A stretch of 64,000 nt of DNA from Streptomyces hawaiiensis (GTDB lineage Bacteria; Actinomycetota; Actinomycetes; Streptomycetales; Streptomycetaceae). A model generated the notes under the pieces. The model saw only the letters and a list, made by a program, of their open reading frames with translations. It did not search any database and had not been told where the DNA came from. Positions 53,123-61,713 of this stretch are shown piece by piece; the stretch's first letter is position 1, and each line of letters starts with the position of its first letter. The translations under genes and the position numbers were made by a program. Location: NCBI RefSeq assembly GCF_004803895.1, contig NZ_CP021978.1:2852001-2916000 (forward strand). Direction: 5' to 3'.

Positions 53123-53956
53123 CTACGGCTGCTCGCCCTCCACGGCCAGCAGCTCCTCGTTCGGGACGGCCCCGCCGAAGCGCCGGTCCCGCGAGGCGAA
53201 CTCCAGGCAGGCCCGCCACAGGTCACGCCGGTCGAAGTCCGGCCACAGCACGTCCTGGAAGACCATCTCGGCGTAGGCGCTCTGCCAGATCAGGTAGTTG
53301 GAGGTGCGCTGCTCACCGCTGGGGCGCAGGAACAGGTCCACGTCCGGCATGTCCGGGTAGTACATGTACTTCGCGAAGGTCTTCTCGCTGACCTTGGACG
53401 GGTCGAGCCTGCCGCTCTTCACGTCCTCCGCCATCGCCTTGGCGGCGTCGGCGATCTCGGCCCGGCCCCCGTAGTTCATGCAGAAGTACAGGGTCAGCCG
53501 GTCGTTGTCCTTGGTCTGCTCCTGGGCGATCTGGAGCTCCTTGGCCACGGACCGCCACAGCTTCGGCATCCGTCCGACCCAGCGCACCCGGATACCCAGC
53601 TCGTCCAGCTGGTCCCGGGTCTTGCGGATGAAGTCCCGGTTGAAGTTCATCAAGAAGCGCACCTCTTCGGGCGAGCGCTTCCAGTTCTCGGTGGAGAAGG
53701 CGTACAGGGAGATGGCGCCCACGCCCATCTCGACGGCCCCCTGGAGCACGTCCAGCACCCGTTCGGCACCGACCTTGTGCCCTTCGGTGCGCGGCAGGCC
53801 CCGGTCCTTGGCCCAGCGGCCGTTGCCGTCCATGACGATCGCCACATGCTGCGGTACGAACTCCCCGGGGATCTTCGGGGGCCGCGCGCCGGACGGGTGC
53901 GGCTCCGGCGTCCTGTACTCCCGGCGCTGGCGCCCCAGGATCCCGCGTACTGCCAT
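53123..53956 (-). CDS. uppS: isoprenyl transferase (undecaprenyl/polyprenyl diphosphate synthase)
   Basis: A 277-residue cis-prenyltransferase making the polyprenyl diphosphate carrier for cell wall synthesis. Signatures: [31 protein letters not shown] (catalytic Asp), [72 protein letters not shown]. Chain length (C50 or C55) cannot be read. Lies just downstream of recO on the same strand (67-bp gap), an arrangement conserved in actinobacteria. Confidence 0.96.
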   Translation of the reverse strand: MAVRGILGRQRREYRTPEPHPSGARPPKIPGEFVPQHVAIVMDGNGRWAKDRGLPRTEGHKVGAERVLDVLQGAVEMGVGAISLYAFSTENWKRSPEEVRFLMNFNRDFIRKTRDQLDELGIRVRWVGRMPKLWRSVAKELQIAQEQTKDNDRLTLYFCMNYGGRAEIADAAKAMAEDVKSGRLDPSKVSEKTFAKYMYYPDMPDVDLFLRPSGEQRTSNYLIWQSAYAEMVFQDVLWPDFDRRDLWRACLEFASRDRRFGGAVPNEELLAVEGEQP

Positions 53957-54022
53957 GTGTTTCTCGTCTCCTCGTGCTCGCTTGTTTCTCTGCTGCTGTG
54001 TTTCCGCTGCCCTGCCGCCGCG

Positions 54023-54769
54023 CTACTTCTCGACGTAGCGCAGGGAGCGCAGCCCGCGCTCCATGTGCCAGTGCAGATACGCGGACACCAGCCCGCTGCC
54101 CTCCCGGACGTAGCGCGCCTCGCACGCGTCCGCGGTCTCCCAGTCTCCCGTAAGCAGGGCGCCGAGGAGTTCCAGGGCCTGGGGCGAGGGTACGACGCTG
54201 CCGGGCACGCGGCAGTCCACGCAGACGGAACCGCCCGACGCGACCGAGAAGAACCGGTTCGGCCCGGGCATCCCGCACTTCGCGCAGTCGGTGAAGCTCG
54301 GGGCGTACCCGTTGACGGCGAGGGAGCGGAGCAGGAACGCGTCGAGCACGAGATGCGGCGCGTGCTCCCCCCGGGCGAGGGTCCGCAGCCCTCCGACCAG
54401 CAGCAGGTACTGCTGCACGGCCGGCTCCCCCTCATGGTCGGTGAACCGCTCGGCGGTCTCCAGCATGACGGTCCCGGCCGTGTACCGGGCGTAGTCGCTC
54501 ACGATCGCGCCGCCGTACGGCGCGATGGTCTCGCTCTGAGTGCACAACGGCAGGCCCCGCCCGACGAGCTCGCTCCCCTTGGCGAAGAACTGCACGTCGA
54601 CATGGGAGAACGGCTCGAGGCGCGCACCGAACTTCGACTTCGTCCGGCGCACGCCCCGGGCTACCGCGCGTACCCGTCCATGACCGCGGGTGAGCAGCGT
54701 GATGATCCGGTCCGCCTCACCCAGCTTCTGGGTGCGCAGCACGATGCCGTCGTCGCGGAACAGACTCAT
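54023..54769 (-). CDS. recO: DNA repair protein RecO
   Basis: A 248-residue RecO, which loads RecA on SSB-coated DNA with RecF/RecR. N-terminal OB fold (LFRDDGIVLRTQKLGEADRIITLLTRGHGRVRAVARGVRRTKSKFGARLEPFSHVDVQF) and helical domain with a zinc-binding quartet (FTDCAKCGMPG ... SVCVDCRVPGS). Full length. Probably co-transcribed with uppS. Confidence 0.96.
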   Translation of the reverse strand: MSLFRDDGIVLRTQKLGEADRIITLLTRGHGRVRAVARGVRRTKSKFGARLEPFSHVDVQFFAKGSELVGRGLPLCTQSETIAPYGGAIVSDYARYTAGTVMLETAERFTDHEGEPAVQQYLLLVGGLRTLARGEHAPHLVLDAFLLRSLAVNGYAPSFTDCAKCGMPGPNRFFSVASGGSVCVDCRVPGSVVPSPQALELLGALLTGDWETADACEARYVREGSGLVSAYLHWHMERGLRSLRYVEK

Positions 54770-54795
54770 GGAGCCATTCTGGCAGGGTCGTCACG

Positions 54796-55011
54796 TCAAG
54801 GGACCTCGCCCCTGCTGCGGGCGTTGGCGTACGCGGTCGCCGCGCGCAGCCGCTCGGCCGGGGTGGCGTGCCGGACGGCTCCGGGGTCGGCGTCCCACTC
54901 CCTGCCGCCCCCGTACGGCCTCAGCTGCACGTAGGGCCCCTCATGCCCCATCACGATGCCGATGCGACCACTGCGGGTGTCCACGACATACGCGCCGACC
55001 GGAGGCTTCAT
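54796..55011 (-). CDS. conserved small hypothetical protein
   Basis: A 71-residue protein, MKPPVGAYVVDTRSGRIGIVMGHEGPYVQLRPYGGGREWDADPGAVR..., looking like one small beta barrel (KOW/SH3-like turn GRIGIVMGHEG) followed by a short helix. Its ATG overlaps the stop of the 68-residue gene upstream by 4 bp. No function recognised. Lies just upstream of recO on the same strand; the 26-bp gap suggests an operon. Confidence 0.7.
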   Translation of the reverse strand: MKPPVGAYVVDTRSGRIGIVMGHEGPYVQLRPYGGGREWDADPGAVRHATPAERLRAATAYANARSRGEVP

Positions 55012-55214
55012 CGCCGCACCGCCGCGAGCCGCCGGGCGGTCCGTACGGAACACCGGCGCAATTCGATGAGCGGGCAGGGCGCTTCCCGCGCAAAACTCAC
55101 CGGGTCGAGTCCCCGTGAGGGCAGGATAATTCCGGCCTTGGCGAGTTCTGCCCGCAATTCTTTCACCGCGTCCTCCGCTTCTTCGGCACAGAGCGCCGAG
55201 TGTCGTGCCTCCAC
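55008..55214 (-). CDS. small hypothetical protein, coupled to the next gene
   Basis: A 68-residue protein (MEARHSALCAEEAEDAVKEL ... LIELRRCSVRTARRLAAVRR) from GTG 55214, preceded by AAAAGGAGGGGGAGCAC, an excellent SD. Mostly helical with an amphipathic first half and a basic C-terminus. The two genes 55008-55214 and 54796-55011 form a coupled pair. Function unknown. Confidence 0.65.
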   Translation of the reverse strand: MEARHSALCAEEAEDAVKELRAELAKAGIILPSRGLDPVSFAREAPCPLIELRRCSVRTARRLAAVRR

Positions 55215-55431
55215 CGTGCTCCCCCTCCTTTTGCGGTTTCACTCTTCGCGCCTCCGCGGTGACGCTCCGCGACTACACTCGGGAAGGGTCTGTGCCCTAC
55301 AACTGCGGCGCGGCACAAAGGGGTTCGGCACCGAGAGCGGTAAACCCGCGTTATCCGGGTGCGCTTGGCAGGAAGCCGATGACGGCGATGCCGATAAGCG
55401 GTATGCCGCCGGCCGTTGAGACAATCCGGCC

Positions 55432-55944
55432 GTGGAAGCATCAGAGGGGCACTCGGTACCGGAATGGGTCGTGCGCCCCGCGCAGTCGGCGGATGTCGAG
55501 GCGATAGCGGAACTACGGGCCGTGGTGATGCGCCCGGACCTGGAGCGGCTGGGCCGCTACGACGCACACCGCGTGAGGCAGCGCTTCCGGGACGGTTTCT
55601 CCCCGGGGCACACGTCGGTCATCACGGTGGCCGGGGCCTTCGCGGGCAGCGTCGCACTGCGCCCCCGCGATGACGGCCACTGGCTGGAGCACTTCTACCT
55701 CGCCCCGGCGCTCCAGGGTCGTGGCCTGGGCTCGGCGGTCCTCGCGACCCTGCTGAGCAGGACGGACACCTCCGGCGACGTCGTCCGCCTGAACGTCCTC
55801 CAGGGCAGCCCGGCCCGCCACCTCTACGAACGCCACGGTTTCAGGGTGGAGACGCAGGACGCGATCGACGTCTTCATGCTGCGTCCGGCGCTCACCCGTC
55901 GCCCACCCGCGCCGCAGCCGGCCGCCCCGGACCCCTGGGGGTAA
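55432..55944 (+). CDS. GNAT-family N-acetyltransferase
   Basis: A 170-residue GNAT: VVRPAQSADVEAIAELRAVVMRP start, strand WLEHFYLAPALQGRGLGSAVLATLLSR with the acetyl-CoA loop QGRGLGS near residue 97, and RLNVLQGSPARHLYERHGFRVETQD at the C-terminus. Substrate unknown. Start is GTG 55432. A GGGGG-TAAT-CCCCC hairpin overlaps the stop (55937-55950). Confidence 0.88.
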   Translation: MEASEGHSVPEWVVRPAQSADVEAIAELRAVVMRPDLERLGRYDAHRVRQRFRDGFSPGHTSVITVAGAFAGSVALRPRDDGHWLEHFYLAPALQGRGLGSAVLATLLSRTDTSGDVVRLNVLQGSPARHLYERHGFRVETQDAIDVFMLRPALTRRPPAPQPAAPDPWG

Positions 55945-56010
55945 TCCCCCTGCGGCAATGGGGAGTTACCCGGATGTGGCCGTCCGCCGAAGTCGGCCAG
56001 GCTGCTCGTC

Positions 56011-57486
56011 ATGAAGCAGATCACGAAACACGCGGCGCTGGTCGCCGCCGCAGGAGTCGTTCTCGGGCTTGCCGGGCCCGGTGGGGCGTCCGCTGCCGAT
56101 GGCGAGTCTCTCGAGTGGGGCACGTGCGCGGGCTCGGGCCTCGACCCCAGACAACAGTGCGCCACCCTCGACGTCCCCATGGACTACTCCGACCCGGACG
56201 GGCAGAAGATCCAGATCGCCGTCTCCCGCATCCCCAGCGAGAAGCCCTCCGCCCGCCGCGGCTCACTGTTACTCGTCCCGGGCGGTCCCGGCGGGGACAG
56301 CCTCGCCGATCCCTCCGGCAAGGGGCAGAAGCTGCCGCAGAAGGTGCGGGACGCCTACGATCTCATCGGGTTCGCGCCGCGCGGGATGGCGCCCTCCACC
56401 GCCGTCGACTGCCGGCTCGACCCCGCCGACCTCAGCATGACCAGGCTCCTGCCCTGGCCCGCCCCGGACGGTTCCGTCGCCGAGAACATGGCCACCGCCC
56501 GGCGTACGGCCGAGGCCTGCGCCCGCAACGGCGGTGAGCTGATCCGGCACATCAGCACCGCCAACGAGGCCCGTGACCTCGACCGCGTCCGGGCCGCGCT
56601 CGGAGAGCGGAAGATCTCCGCGTGGGGCGTCTCGTACGGCACGTACGTCAGCGCCGTCTACAGCCAGCTGTTCCCGCACCGCACCGACCGCATCGTGCTG
56701 GACAGCAACGACGACCCCGACCCCACCCGGGTGACCCGCGGCTGGCTGGCCGCCTTCGAGGTCGGTGTCGAGGACAACTTCCCCGAGTTCGCCAAGTGGG
56801 CGTCCCGGCCCGGGAATCCGCACCGGCTCGCCCGCACCCCCGCCGAGGTGCGCTCCGACTTCCTGCGCCTCGCCGCCCGGCTGGACCGCCATCCCCTCCC
56901 CTGGCCCGGAGTCAACCCGCCGCACCTGGACGGCAACACGCTCCGCCAGACCATGCTGACCAACCTCTACGACCCCGACGACTACCCGAACCTGGCCAGG
57001 ACGATCCTGGCCGCCCGCAAGGGGACCGTGCCGCCCGCGCCCCAGTCCCCGCCCGAGTCGGTCCTCCAGAACGTCGCCGCGGTCGCCGTCGGCACCATCT
57101 GCAACGACGTCGACTGGCCCGGGTCCGCCGCCGAGTACCAGAAGGACGTCGACGAGAGCCGGGGGAAGTTCCCGCTCACCGCGGGCATGCCGCGCGGGCC
57201 GATGGTGTGCGCCGCCCTGTCGTACGGACCGAGGGAACCGGCCGTACGGATCACCGACCGCGGACCCTCCAACATCCTGCTCGTGCAGAACGAGCGGGAC
57301 GTCGCCACCCCGCTCGCCGGGGCCCGCAAGCTGCGTCAGGCCCTCGGCGAGCGGGCTGTCATGGTCACCGTGAACTCCACCGGCCACGACTCCTACCTCG
57401 ACAACGGCAACGCCTGCGGCGACCGGACCGTCTCCCGTTTCCTGGCCACCGGGAAGCGGCCCGGATCCGACGTCTACTGCGAGTGA
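56011..57486 (+). CDS. secreted alpha/beta hydrolase, tripeptidyl-aminopeptidase type (S33)
   Basis: A 491-residue exported hydrolase. Signal peptide residues 1-29 (ITKHAALVAAAGVVLGLAGP, then GGASAADG). Alpha/beta-hydrolase elements: LLLVPGGPGGDS (oxyanion), nucleophile Ser in AWGVSYGTYVSAVYSQLFP near residue 210, Asp in LLVQNERDVATPLAGARKLRQAL and His in VNSTGHDSYLDNGNACGDR near 456, with the TAP-like C-terminal domain. Streptomyces tripeptidyl aminopeptidases (SlpD/SlpE type) share this layout, so peptide cleavage at the cell surface is likely. A strong terminator follows. Confidence 0.9.
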   Translation: MKQITKHAALVAAAGVVLGLAGPGGASAADGESLEWGTCAGSGLDPRQQCATLDVPMDYSDPDGQKIQIAVSRIPSEKPSARRGSLLLVPGGPGGDSLADPSGKGQKLPQKVRDAYDLIGFAPRGMAPSTAVDCRLDPADLSMTRLLPWPAPDGSVAENMATARRTAEACARNGGELIRHISTANEARDLDRVRAALGERKISAWGVSYGTYVSAVYSQLFPHRTDRIVLDSNDDPDPTRVTRGWLAAFEVGVEDNFPEFAKWASRPGNPHRLARTPAEVRSDFLRLAARLDRHPLPWPGVNPPHLDGNTLRQTMLTNLYDPDDYPNLARTILAARKGTVPPAPQSPPESVLQNVAAVAVGTICNDVDWPGSAAEYQKDVDESRGKFPLTAGMPRGPMVCAALSYGPREPAVRITDRGPSNILLVQNERDVATPLAGARKLRQALGERAVMVTVNSTGHDSYLDNGNACGDRTVSRFLATGKRPGSDVYCE

Positions 57487-57489
57487 GCG

Positions 57490-57529
57490 GTGCGGTGGCC
57501 CGCCGCCCCGTATCGGCGGGCCACCGCAC
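57490..57529. terminator. strong bidirectional hairpin terminator
   Basis: GTGCGGTGGCCCGCC (57490-57504) and GGCGGGCCACCGCAC (57515-57529) form a perfect 15-bp stem with a 10-nt loop, 4 bp after the peptidase stop. No U-tract follows, usual for high-GC actinomycetes. The 90 bp between it and the next stop contain nothing obvious. Confidence 0.8.
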
Positions 57530-57619
57530 GGAACACCGCCTTCGGCTCCCAGGCCGAGGCGGGGCGCGTCCGGGCAGACGCAGCGGCCGGTCCTCGCGGC
57601 CCCTGCGGCGGTGAGGGGT

Positions 57620-58057
57620 TCATCCCTCGCCGAACCGGCGCACGTACCGCCGCTGCCAGGGCGTTTCCACCGCGTGCCGGTCGTGATGCCGTCGGACGAA
57701 CCCCACCGCCTCTGCTGCCGGCACCCCGTCCAGCACCGCCAGGCAGGCCAGGGCCGTGCCCGTGCGGCCGCGTCCGCCGCCGCAGGCGATCTCCACCCGC
57801 TCCCCGGCTGCCCGTTCCCATACGCCCGCCAGCACCGCGCGGGCGGCCGCCCGGTCCGACGGGAGGCGGAAGTCGGGCCAGCGGATCCAGCCCGACTCCC
57901 AGGGGACCTCGGGCGGTTGCCGGCCGAGCAGGTAGACGCCGAAGGAGGGACGGGGCGCGGTCGGGTCCAGGGGGTGGCGCAGGCCCCGGCCCCGAACCAG
58001 CCGGCCGGACGGCAGTCGCAGGACGCCGGCGTCGCTCTCGTTCCACAGCTCGCTCAC
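57620..58057 (-). CDS. protein-tyrosine-phosphatase-like protein
   Basis: A 145-residue single-domain phosphatase of the DSP/PTP type. The P-loop CGGGRGRTGTALACLAVL (Cys near residue 91, CX5R-T) is intact, and the WPD-like segment WIRWPDFRLPSD near residue 58 provides the general acid. GTG 58057 starts it. Cytoplasmic; substrate unknown. It lies downstream of, and on the same strand as, the remnant FCD regulator. Confidence 0.82.
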   Translation of the reverse strand: MSELWNESDAGVLRLPSGRLVRGRGLRHPLDPTAPRPSFGVYLLGRQPPEVPWESGWIRWPDFRLPSDRAAARAVLAGVWERAAGERVEIACGGGRGRTGTALACLAVLDGVPAAEAVGFVRRHHDRHAVETPWQRRYVRRFGEG

Positions 58058-58064
58058 GCCCTCA

Positions 58065-58465
58065 TCATGCGCCGCGTCCGCCCGCCCGGTGGCGGAATCG
58101 GCCCACCCCCCCCCGCGACTCCTGGCCCGCCCGCGCCTCGATCCCCCGGAAGTGCGCCGCCATCGCCCGCTGCGCTCCCTCCACGTCCCGCGCCCGCAAT
58201 GCCGTGAGGATGTCGCGGTGGCGGCGGACGGTGCTCTCGGGGGACGGGTCGTCGGGCCGGCCGCGGGCGCCGGAGACCCGGCGCAAGACCGTCCAGAACG
58301 CGGCGAGGAGCTGGGGGACGAGGTCGTTGCCCAGGGACGCGTACAGCACCTCGTGGAACTCGCGGTCCAGTTCGGCGGTGGAGCGGCCCGTGCCGGGCGC
58401 GGACTCCATGCGGGTCAACACGTCCTCCGGCCTGTCCAGTTCCGCCTCGGTACGGCGGATGAGCG
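58065..58465 (-). pseudogene. truncated GntR-family regulator, FCD domain only
   Basis: About 130 residues of a FadR-type ligand-binding domain: RRTEAELDRPEDVLTRMESAPGTGRSTAELDREFHEVLYASLGNDLVPQLLAAFWTVLRRVSG, then TVRRHRDILTALRARDVEGAQRAMAAHFRGIEARAG. The N-terminal winged helix and first FCD helices are absent: reading upstream the sequence turns at about 58451-58465 into the other strand's ABC ATPase C-terminus. Without a DNA-binding domain it cannot act as a regulator. Confidence 0.8.
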
Positions 58466-58818
58466 ATCGTGTGATCACCATGTATCTGGGCCGGATCGTG
58501 GAGGAGTCCCCGGCCGCCCTGGTCACCGACCGCGCCCGGCACCCGTACACCCGCGCCCTGTTCTCCGCCACACCCGGCCTGCTCGACCCGATCGACCCGA
58601 TCCCGCTGGCCGGCCCGGTCCCGTCGGCGACCCGCCCGCCGAGCGGCTGCCCGTTCCGCACCCGCTGCTGGAAGGCGGACGGGAGGTGCGCGGACGAGAT
58701 GCCGTGCTTCTCCGCCGCGTCGGCACCCGCGCACCGCTTCCGCTGCCACCATCCTGTCCAGGAGGACGAGTCGACCCGCGACCTCGTCCACCGGCGCGAC
58801 CCGATGGAGGCTCCATGA
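58451..58818 (+). pseudogene. C-terminal fragment of an oligopeptide/dipeptide ABC ATPase (DppF/OppF type)
   Basis: About 120 residues matching the end of DppF/OppF: VRRMSDRVITMYLGRIVEESPAALVTDRARHPYTRALFSATPGLLDP, then the cysteine-bearing tail PPSGCPFRTRCWKADGRCADEMPCFSAASAPAHRFRCHHP, diagnostic of these ATPases. Walker A, signature and Walker B parts are missing. The stop overlaps the next ATG by 4 bp (ATGA), so it was once coupled to the DapA-family gene. The left end joins a GntR remnant. Confidence 0.85.
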
Positions 58819-59747
58819 CTTTCACCCCGCTGACCGGTGTCATCCCGCCCGTCTGCACACCCCTGACATCGGACGGCGAGGTGGACGTCCCCTCGCTGAC
58901 CGGGCTCGTCGACCATCTCGTGGCCGGCGGGGTGCACGGACTGTTCGTGCTCGGCTCCACCTCGGAGGCCGCGTATCTGCCGGACCGACAGCGCAGGCTG
59001 GTCGTCGAGTCGGTGACGGGTCATGTGGGCGGGCAGCTCCCGGTGCTGGCCGGGGCGATCGACATGACGACGCCCCGGGTCCTGGACCATGTCGCGTCGG
59101 TGACGGCGGCGGGCGCGGACGCGGTCGTCGTCACCGCCCCGTTCTACGCCCGCACCCACCCGGCGGAGATCGCCCGCCACTACCGCGCGGTCGCCGCCGC
59201 CAGCCCGGTCCCGGTCATCGCCTACGACCTTCCCGTCGCCGTCCACACGAAGCTGCCGGCCGACGTGGTCCTGGAGCTGGCCGCCGACGGAGTCGTGGCC
59301 GGGCTCAAGGACTCCAGCGGCGACCTGGCCGCCTTCCGCCAGGTCGTGACCGGCGCCCGGGAACACCGGGGCATCAGCGGCTTCAGCGTGCTGACCGGCT
59401 CCGAGCTGATCGTCGACGCGGCCCTCGCGATCGGCGCGGACGGCACGGTGCCGGGCCTCGCCAACGTCGACCCGCACGGCTACGTCCGCCTGGACGGCCT
59501 GTGCCGGGCCGGGGACTGGGACGGGGCCCGTACCGAACAGGAGCGACTGTGCGCGCTGTTCGGCATGGTGACCGTCGGCGACCCGGCCCGGATGGGCCCG
59601 AACTCCTCGGCGATCGGCGCCTTCAAGACCGCGCTGCACCTGCGCGGCGTGATCGACTGCCCGGCGACGGCGGAGCCGCAGATCCCGCTGTCGCCGGACG
59701 AGGTGGAGCAGGTCGGGAAGTACCTGGCGGCGGCCGGGCTGCTCTGA
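58815..59747 (+). CDS. dihydrodipicolinate synthase (DapA)/N-acetylneuraminate lyase family protein
   Basis: A 310-residue class I aldolase: GVIPPVCTPLTSDGEVDVPSLTGLVDHLVAGGVHGLFVLGSTSEAAYLP (substrate carboxylate loop GSTSEA), Tyr in VIAYDLPVAVH near residue 137, Schiff-base Lys in VVAGLKDSSGDLAAF near 166. All catalytic positions are intact. In operons with peptide-type ABC transporters such paralogues usually catabolise keto-sugar acids or 4-hydroxy-2-oxo acids rather than make lysine. Its transporter has been lost, and its own promoter is not evident. Confidence 0.88.
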   Translation: MTFTPLTGVIPPVCTPLTSDGEVDVPSLTGLVDHLVAGGVHGLFVLGSTSEAAYLPDRQRRLVVESVTGHVGGQLPVLAGAIDMTTPRVLDHVASVTAAGADAVVVTAPFYARTHPAEIARHYRAVAAASPVPVIAYDLPVAVHTKLPADVVLELAADGVVAGLKDSSGDLAAFRQVVTGAREHRGISGFSVLTGSELIVDAALAIGADGTVPGLANVDPHGYVRLDGLCRAGDWDGARTEQERLCALFGMVTVGDPARMGPNSSAIGAFKTALHLRGVIDCPATAEPQIPLSPDEVEQVGKYLAAAGLL

Positions 59748-59766
59748 GGCGGACGGTGCCGGTCCG

Positions 59767-60429
59767 TCAGACGCTCCCCGGCGTCACCATTCCGGACTCG
59801 TAGGCGACGATGACCAGCTGCGCCCGGTCCCGGGCCCCCAGCTTGCCCATGATGCGGCTGACATGGGTCTTCGCGGTGAGCGGGCTCAGGCGCAACGCGT
59901 CGGCGATCTCCGTGTTGTTGAGGCCGCGCGCGACCAGCGCGAGCACCTCCCGCTCCCGGCCGGACAGGCACTCGGGCCCGCCGGTCTCCGGTGCGCAGGG
60001 GCTGCGCAGGAACCGCTCGATCAGCCGTGCCGTGGGTCCGGGCGACAGCAGGGACTCCCCGGCGGCGACCGTGCGGATGGCGTCGAGGAGTTCGGCCGGC
60101 CTGGTGTCCTTGACCAGGAACCCGGAGGCACCGGCGCGCAGGGCGTCGACGATGTTCTCGTCCGTGTCGTACGTGGTGAGGACGAGCACCCGTACGCCCG
60201 CGAGGTCCTCGTCGGCCGCGATGAGCCGGGTCGCCTCGATGCCGTCCAGGTCGGGCATGCGGATGTCCATCACCACGAGGTCGGCGCGGGCGCCGCGGGC
60301 CAGCTCGACGGCCTGCCGGCCGGTGGCGGCCTGGCCGACGACCTCCATGTCCCGGGCCGACTCCACGAGCATCGCGAACGCCTCCCGTACCAGGGTCTGG
60401 TCGTCCGCGAGCAGCACTCGGATGGTCAT
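59767..60429 (-). CDS. NarL/LuxR-family response regulator
   Basis: A 220-residue regulator: receiver domain with phosphoacceptor Asp in DLVVMDIRMPDLDG near residue 54 and Lys in GFLVKDTRP, then a LuxR-type HTH (LSGREREVLALVARGLNNTEIADALRLSPLTAKTHVSRIMGKLG). The ATG overlaps the stop of the kinase gene by 4 bp. It probably controls the MMPL gene transcribed ahead of it. Confidence 0.93.
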   Translation of the reverse strand: MTIRVLLADDQTLVREAFAMLVESARDMEVVGQAATGRQAVELARGARADLVVMDIRMPDLDGIEATRLIAADEDLAGVRVLVLTTYDTDENIVDALRAGASGFLVKDTRPAELLDAIRTVAAGESLLSPGPTARLIERFLRSPCAPETGGPECLSGREREVLALVARGLNNTEIADALRLSPLTAKTHVSRIMGKLGARDRAQLVIVAYESGMVTPGSV

Positions 60430-61667
60430 CCGTTTCTCTCCCCCGTCGTATTCAGCGGCAGGACCGCCGTCACCTCGAATCCGCCCCCGGTACGTGGTCC
60501 GGCGTCGAGTGTGCCACCGACGCTGCGGGCCCGCTCCCGCATCCCGACGAGTCCGAAGCCCGGGGTGCCGCCCGGGGCGGGTCCGGTGCCGTCGTCGCGG
60601 ACCGACAGGTGCAGGGCGCCCTGCCGCTCGTCCAGTTCGACGTGGACGGCCGGTTCGGGTCCCGCGTGCCGTACCGCGTTCGTCAGGGCCTCCTGCACGA
60701 TGCGGTAGGCGGCGGCGCCGACCGCGGGCGGTGCCTGCCGTATCCGTACGGTCTGCTCGACCCGGGCGCCGGCCAGCCGCGCGGCCTGCGCCAGGTCGGG
60801 CAGCCCGTCGAGTCCGGGCAGCGGGCCGCGGGCCTCCGGGCGGCCGTGCTCGCGCAGCACCTCCAGGGTCGTACGGAGTTCGCCGCGGGCGCTGCGGCAG
60901 GTCTCGGCGATGTCGTCGAGAGCCTTGGCCACCGTCTCCCGGTCGAGCCGCTCCGGGTCGGCGGACAGCACATGGGCGGCGACGGAGGTCTGCACGCCGA
61001 TGAGGGTGATGGTGTGGGCGAGCAGATCGTGCAGGTCCCGGGCGATCCGCAGCCGCTCCTCGGCGACCCGCCGCCGGGCCTCCTCCTCGCGGGTGCGTTC
61101 GGCGCGTTCGGCGCGTTCCACGATGGAGGTGACGTACTGGCGGTAGAAGCGCACGTCGACGCCGAGGAACAGCACGGCGACGACCCAGCCGGAGGCCCTC
61201 AGCAGCCCCAGCGCCTCGTGGGCGCTGATGGTGAGCATCACGCCCACCGACAAGGCGATGACGCCGATGCCGACCAGGACGGTGCGCAGCGCCCGGCCGG
61301 TGACGGCGACGGTGTAGAGGGCGACGTACGCGGCCTGGGTGGCCGCGGTGTGCGGGTAGTCGAGGAAGTGGTAGGGGAACACGCAGGTGATGACCGCGAC
61401 CAGGACGAGCACCGGACGGCGGCGGCGCCACACCAGCGGCACGTGGGAGGCGAGCAGCAGGGCCCAGCCGAGCGCGTCGGGCCTGCGGCCGTCGTCGACG
61501 AACAGCGCGAGCGCGGCGGAGACAGCGGCCACCGGAACGGCGAGCAGCGCGTCGTTGCGGAGGGCGTGCGGGGCGGTCAGGGGGTCGCGGTTGATCGCGG
61601 CAATGATCCGCTCGGCGGACCGCGACCAGGTCGCCTGCGGGGTGGTGGGTGCCTGCACGGGCATCAT
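60426..61667 (-). CDS. NarL-type sensor histidine kinase
   Basis: A 413-residue kinase with N-terminal membrane helices (DALLAVPVAAVSAALALFVDD; AYVALYTVAVTGRAL; VGIGVIALSVGVMLTISA), HisKA_3 with the phosphorylated His in RLRIARDLHDLLAHTITLIG near residue 215, and HATPase (IVQEALTNAVRHAGPEP; GFGLVGMRERARSVGG). Starts at ATG 61667, ATG 61664 or GTG 61658 are all possible; the SD-like GAGG fits GTG 61658 best. It begins only 12 bp after a strong hairpin that ends the MMPL transcript. Confidence 0.9.
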   Translation of the reverse strand: MMPVQAPTTPQATWSRSAERIIAAINRDPLTAPHALRNDALLAVPVAAVSAALALFVDDGRRPDALGWALLLASHVPLVWRRRRPVLVLVAVITCVFPYHFLDYPHTAATQAAYVALYTVAVTGRALRTVLVGIGVIALSVGVMLTISAHEALGLLRASGWVVAVLFLGVDVRFYRQYVTSIVERAERAERTREEEARRRVAEERLRIARDLHDLLAHTITLIGVQTSVAAHVLSADPERLDRETVAKALDDIAETCRSARGELRTTLEVLREHGRPEARGPLPGLDGLPDLAQAARLAGARVEQTVRIRQAPPAVGAAAYRIVQEALTNAVRHAGPEPAVHVELDERQGALHLSVRDDGTGPAPGGTPGFGLVGMRERARSVGGTLDAGPRTGGGFEVTAVLPLNTTGERNG

Positions 61668-61678
61668 CCTCGGCCAGG

Positions 61679-61710
61679 AAGGCGCCCCTCCGGGAGAGGA
61701 GGGGCGCCTT
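61679..61710 (-). terminator. strong hairpin between MMPL and kinase genes
   Basis: AAGGCGCCCCTCC (61679-61691) and GGAGGGGCGCCTT (61698-61710) form a perfect 13-bp stem with a 6-nt loop. It begins 4 bp after the MMPL stop and ends 12 bp before the kinase start. Probably a terminator or partial attenuator that lowers kinase expression relative to MMPL. Confidence 0.8.
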
Positions 61711-61713
61711 CGG

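Noticed and set aside
55937-55972. GGGGG-TAAT-CCCCC hairpin and nearby GGGGAGTTACCC, compared with the palindrome at 63928
   Set aside because: The similarity is short and imperfect; the hairpin overlaps the GNAT stop and is probably just a local stem-loop.
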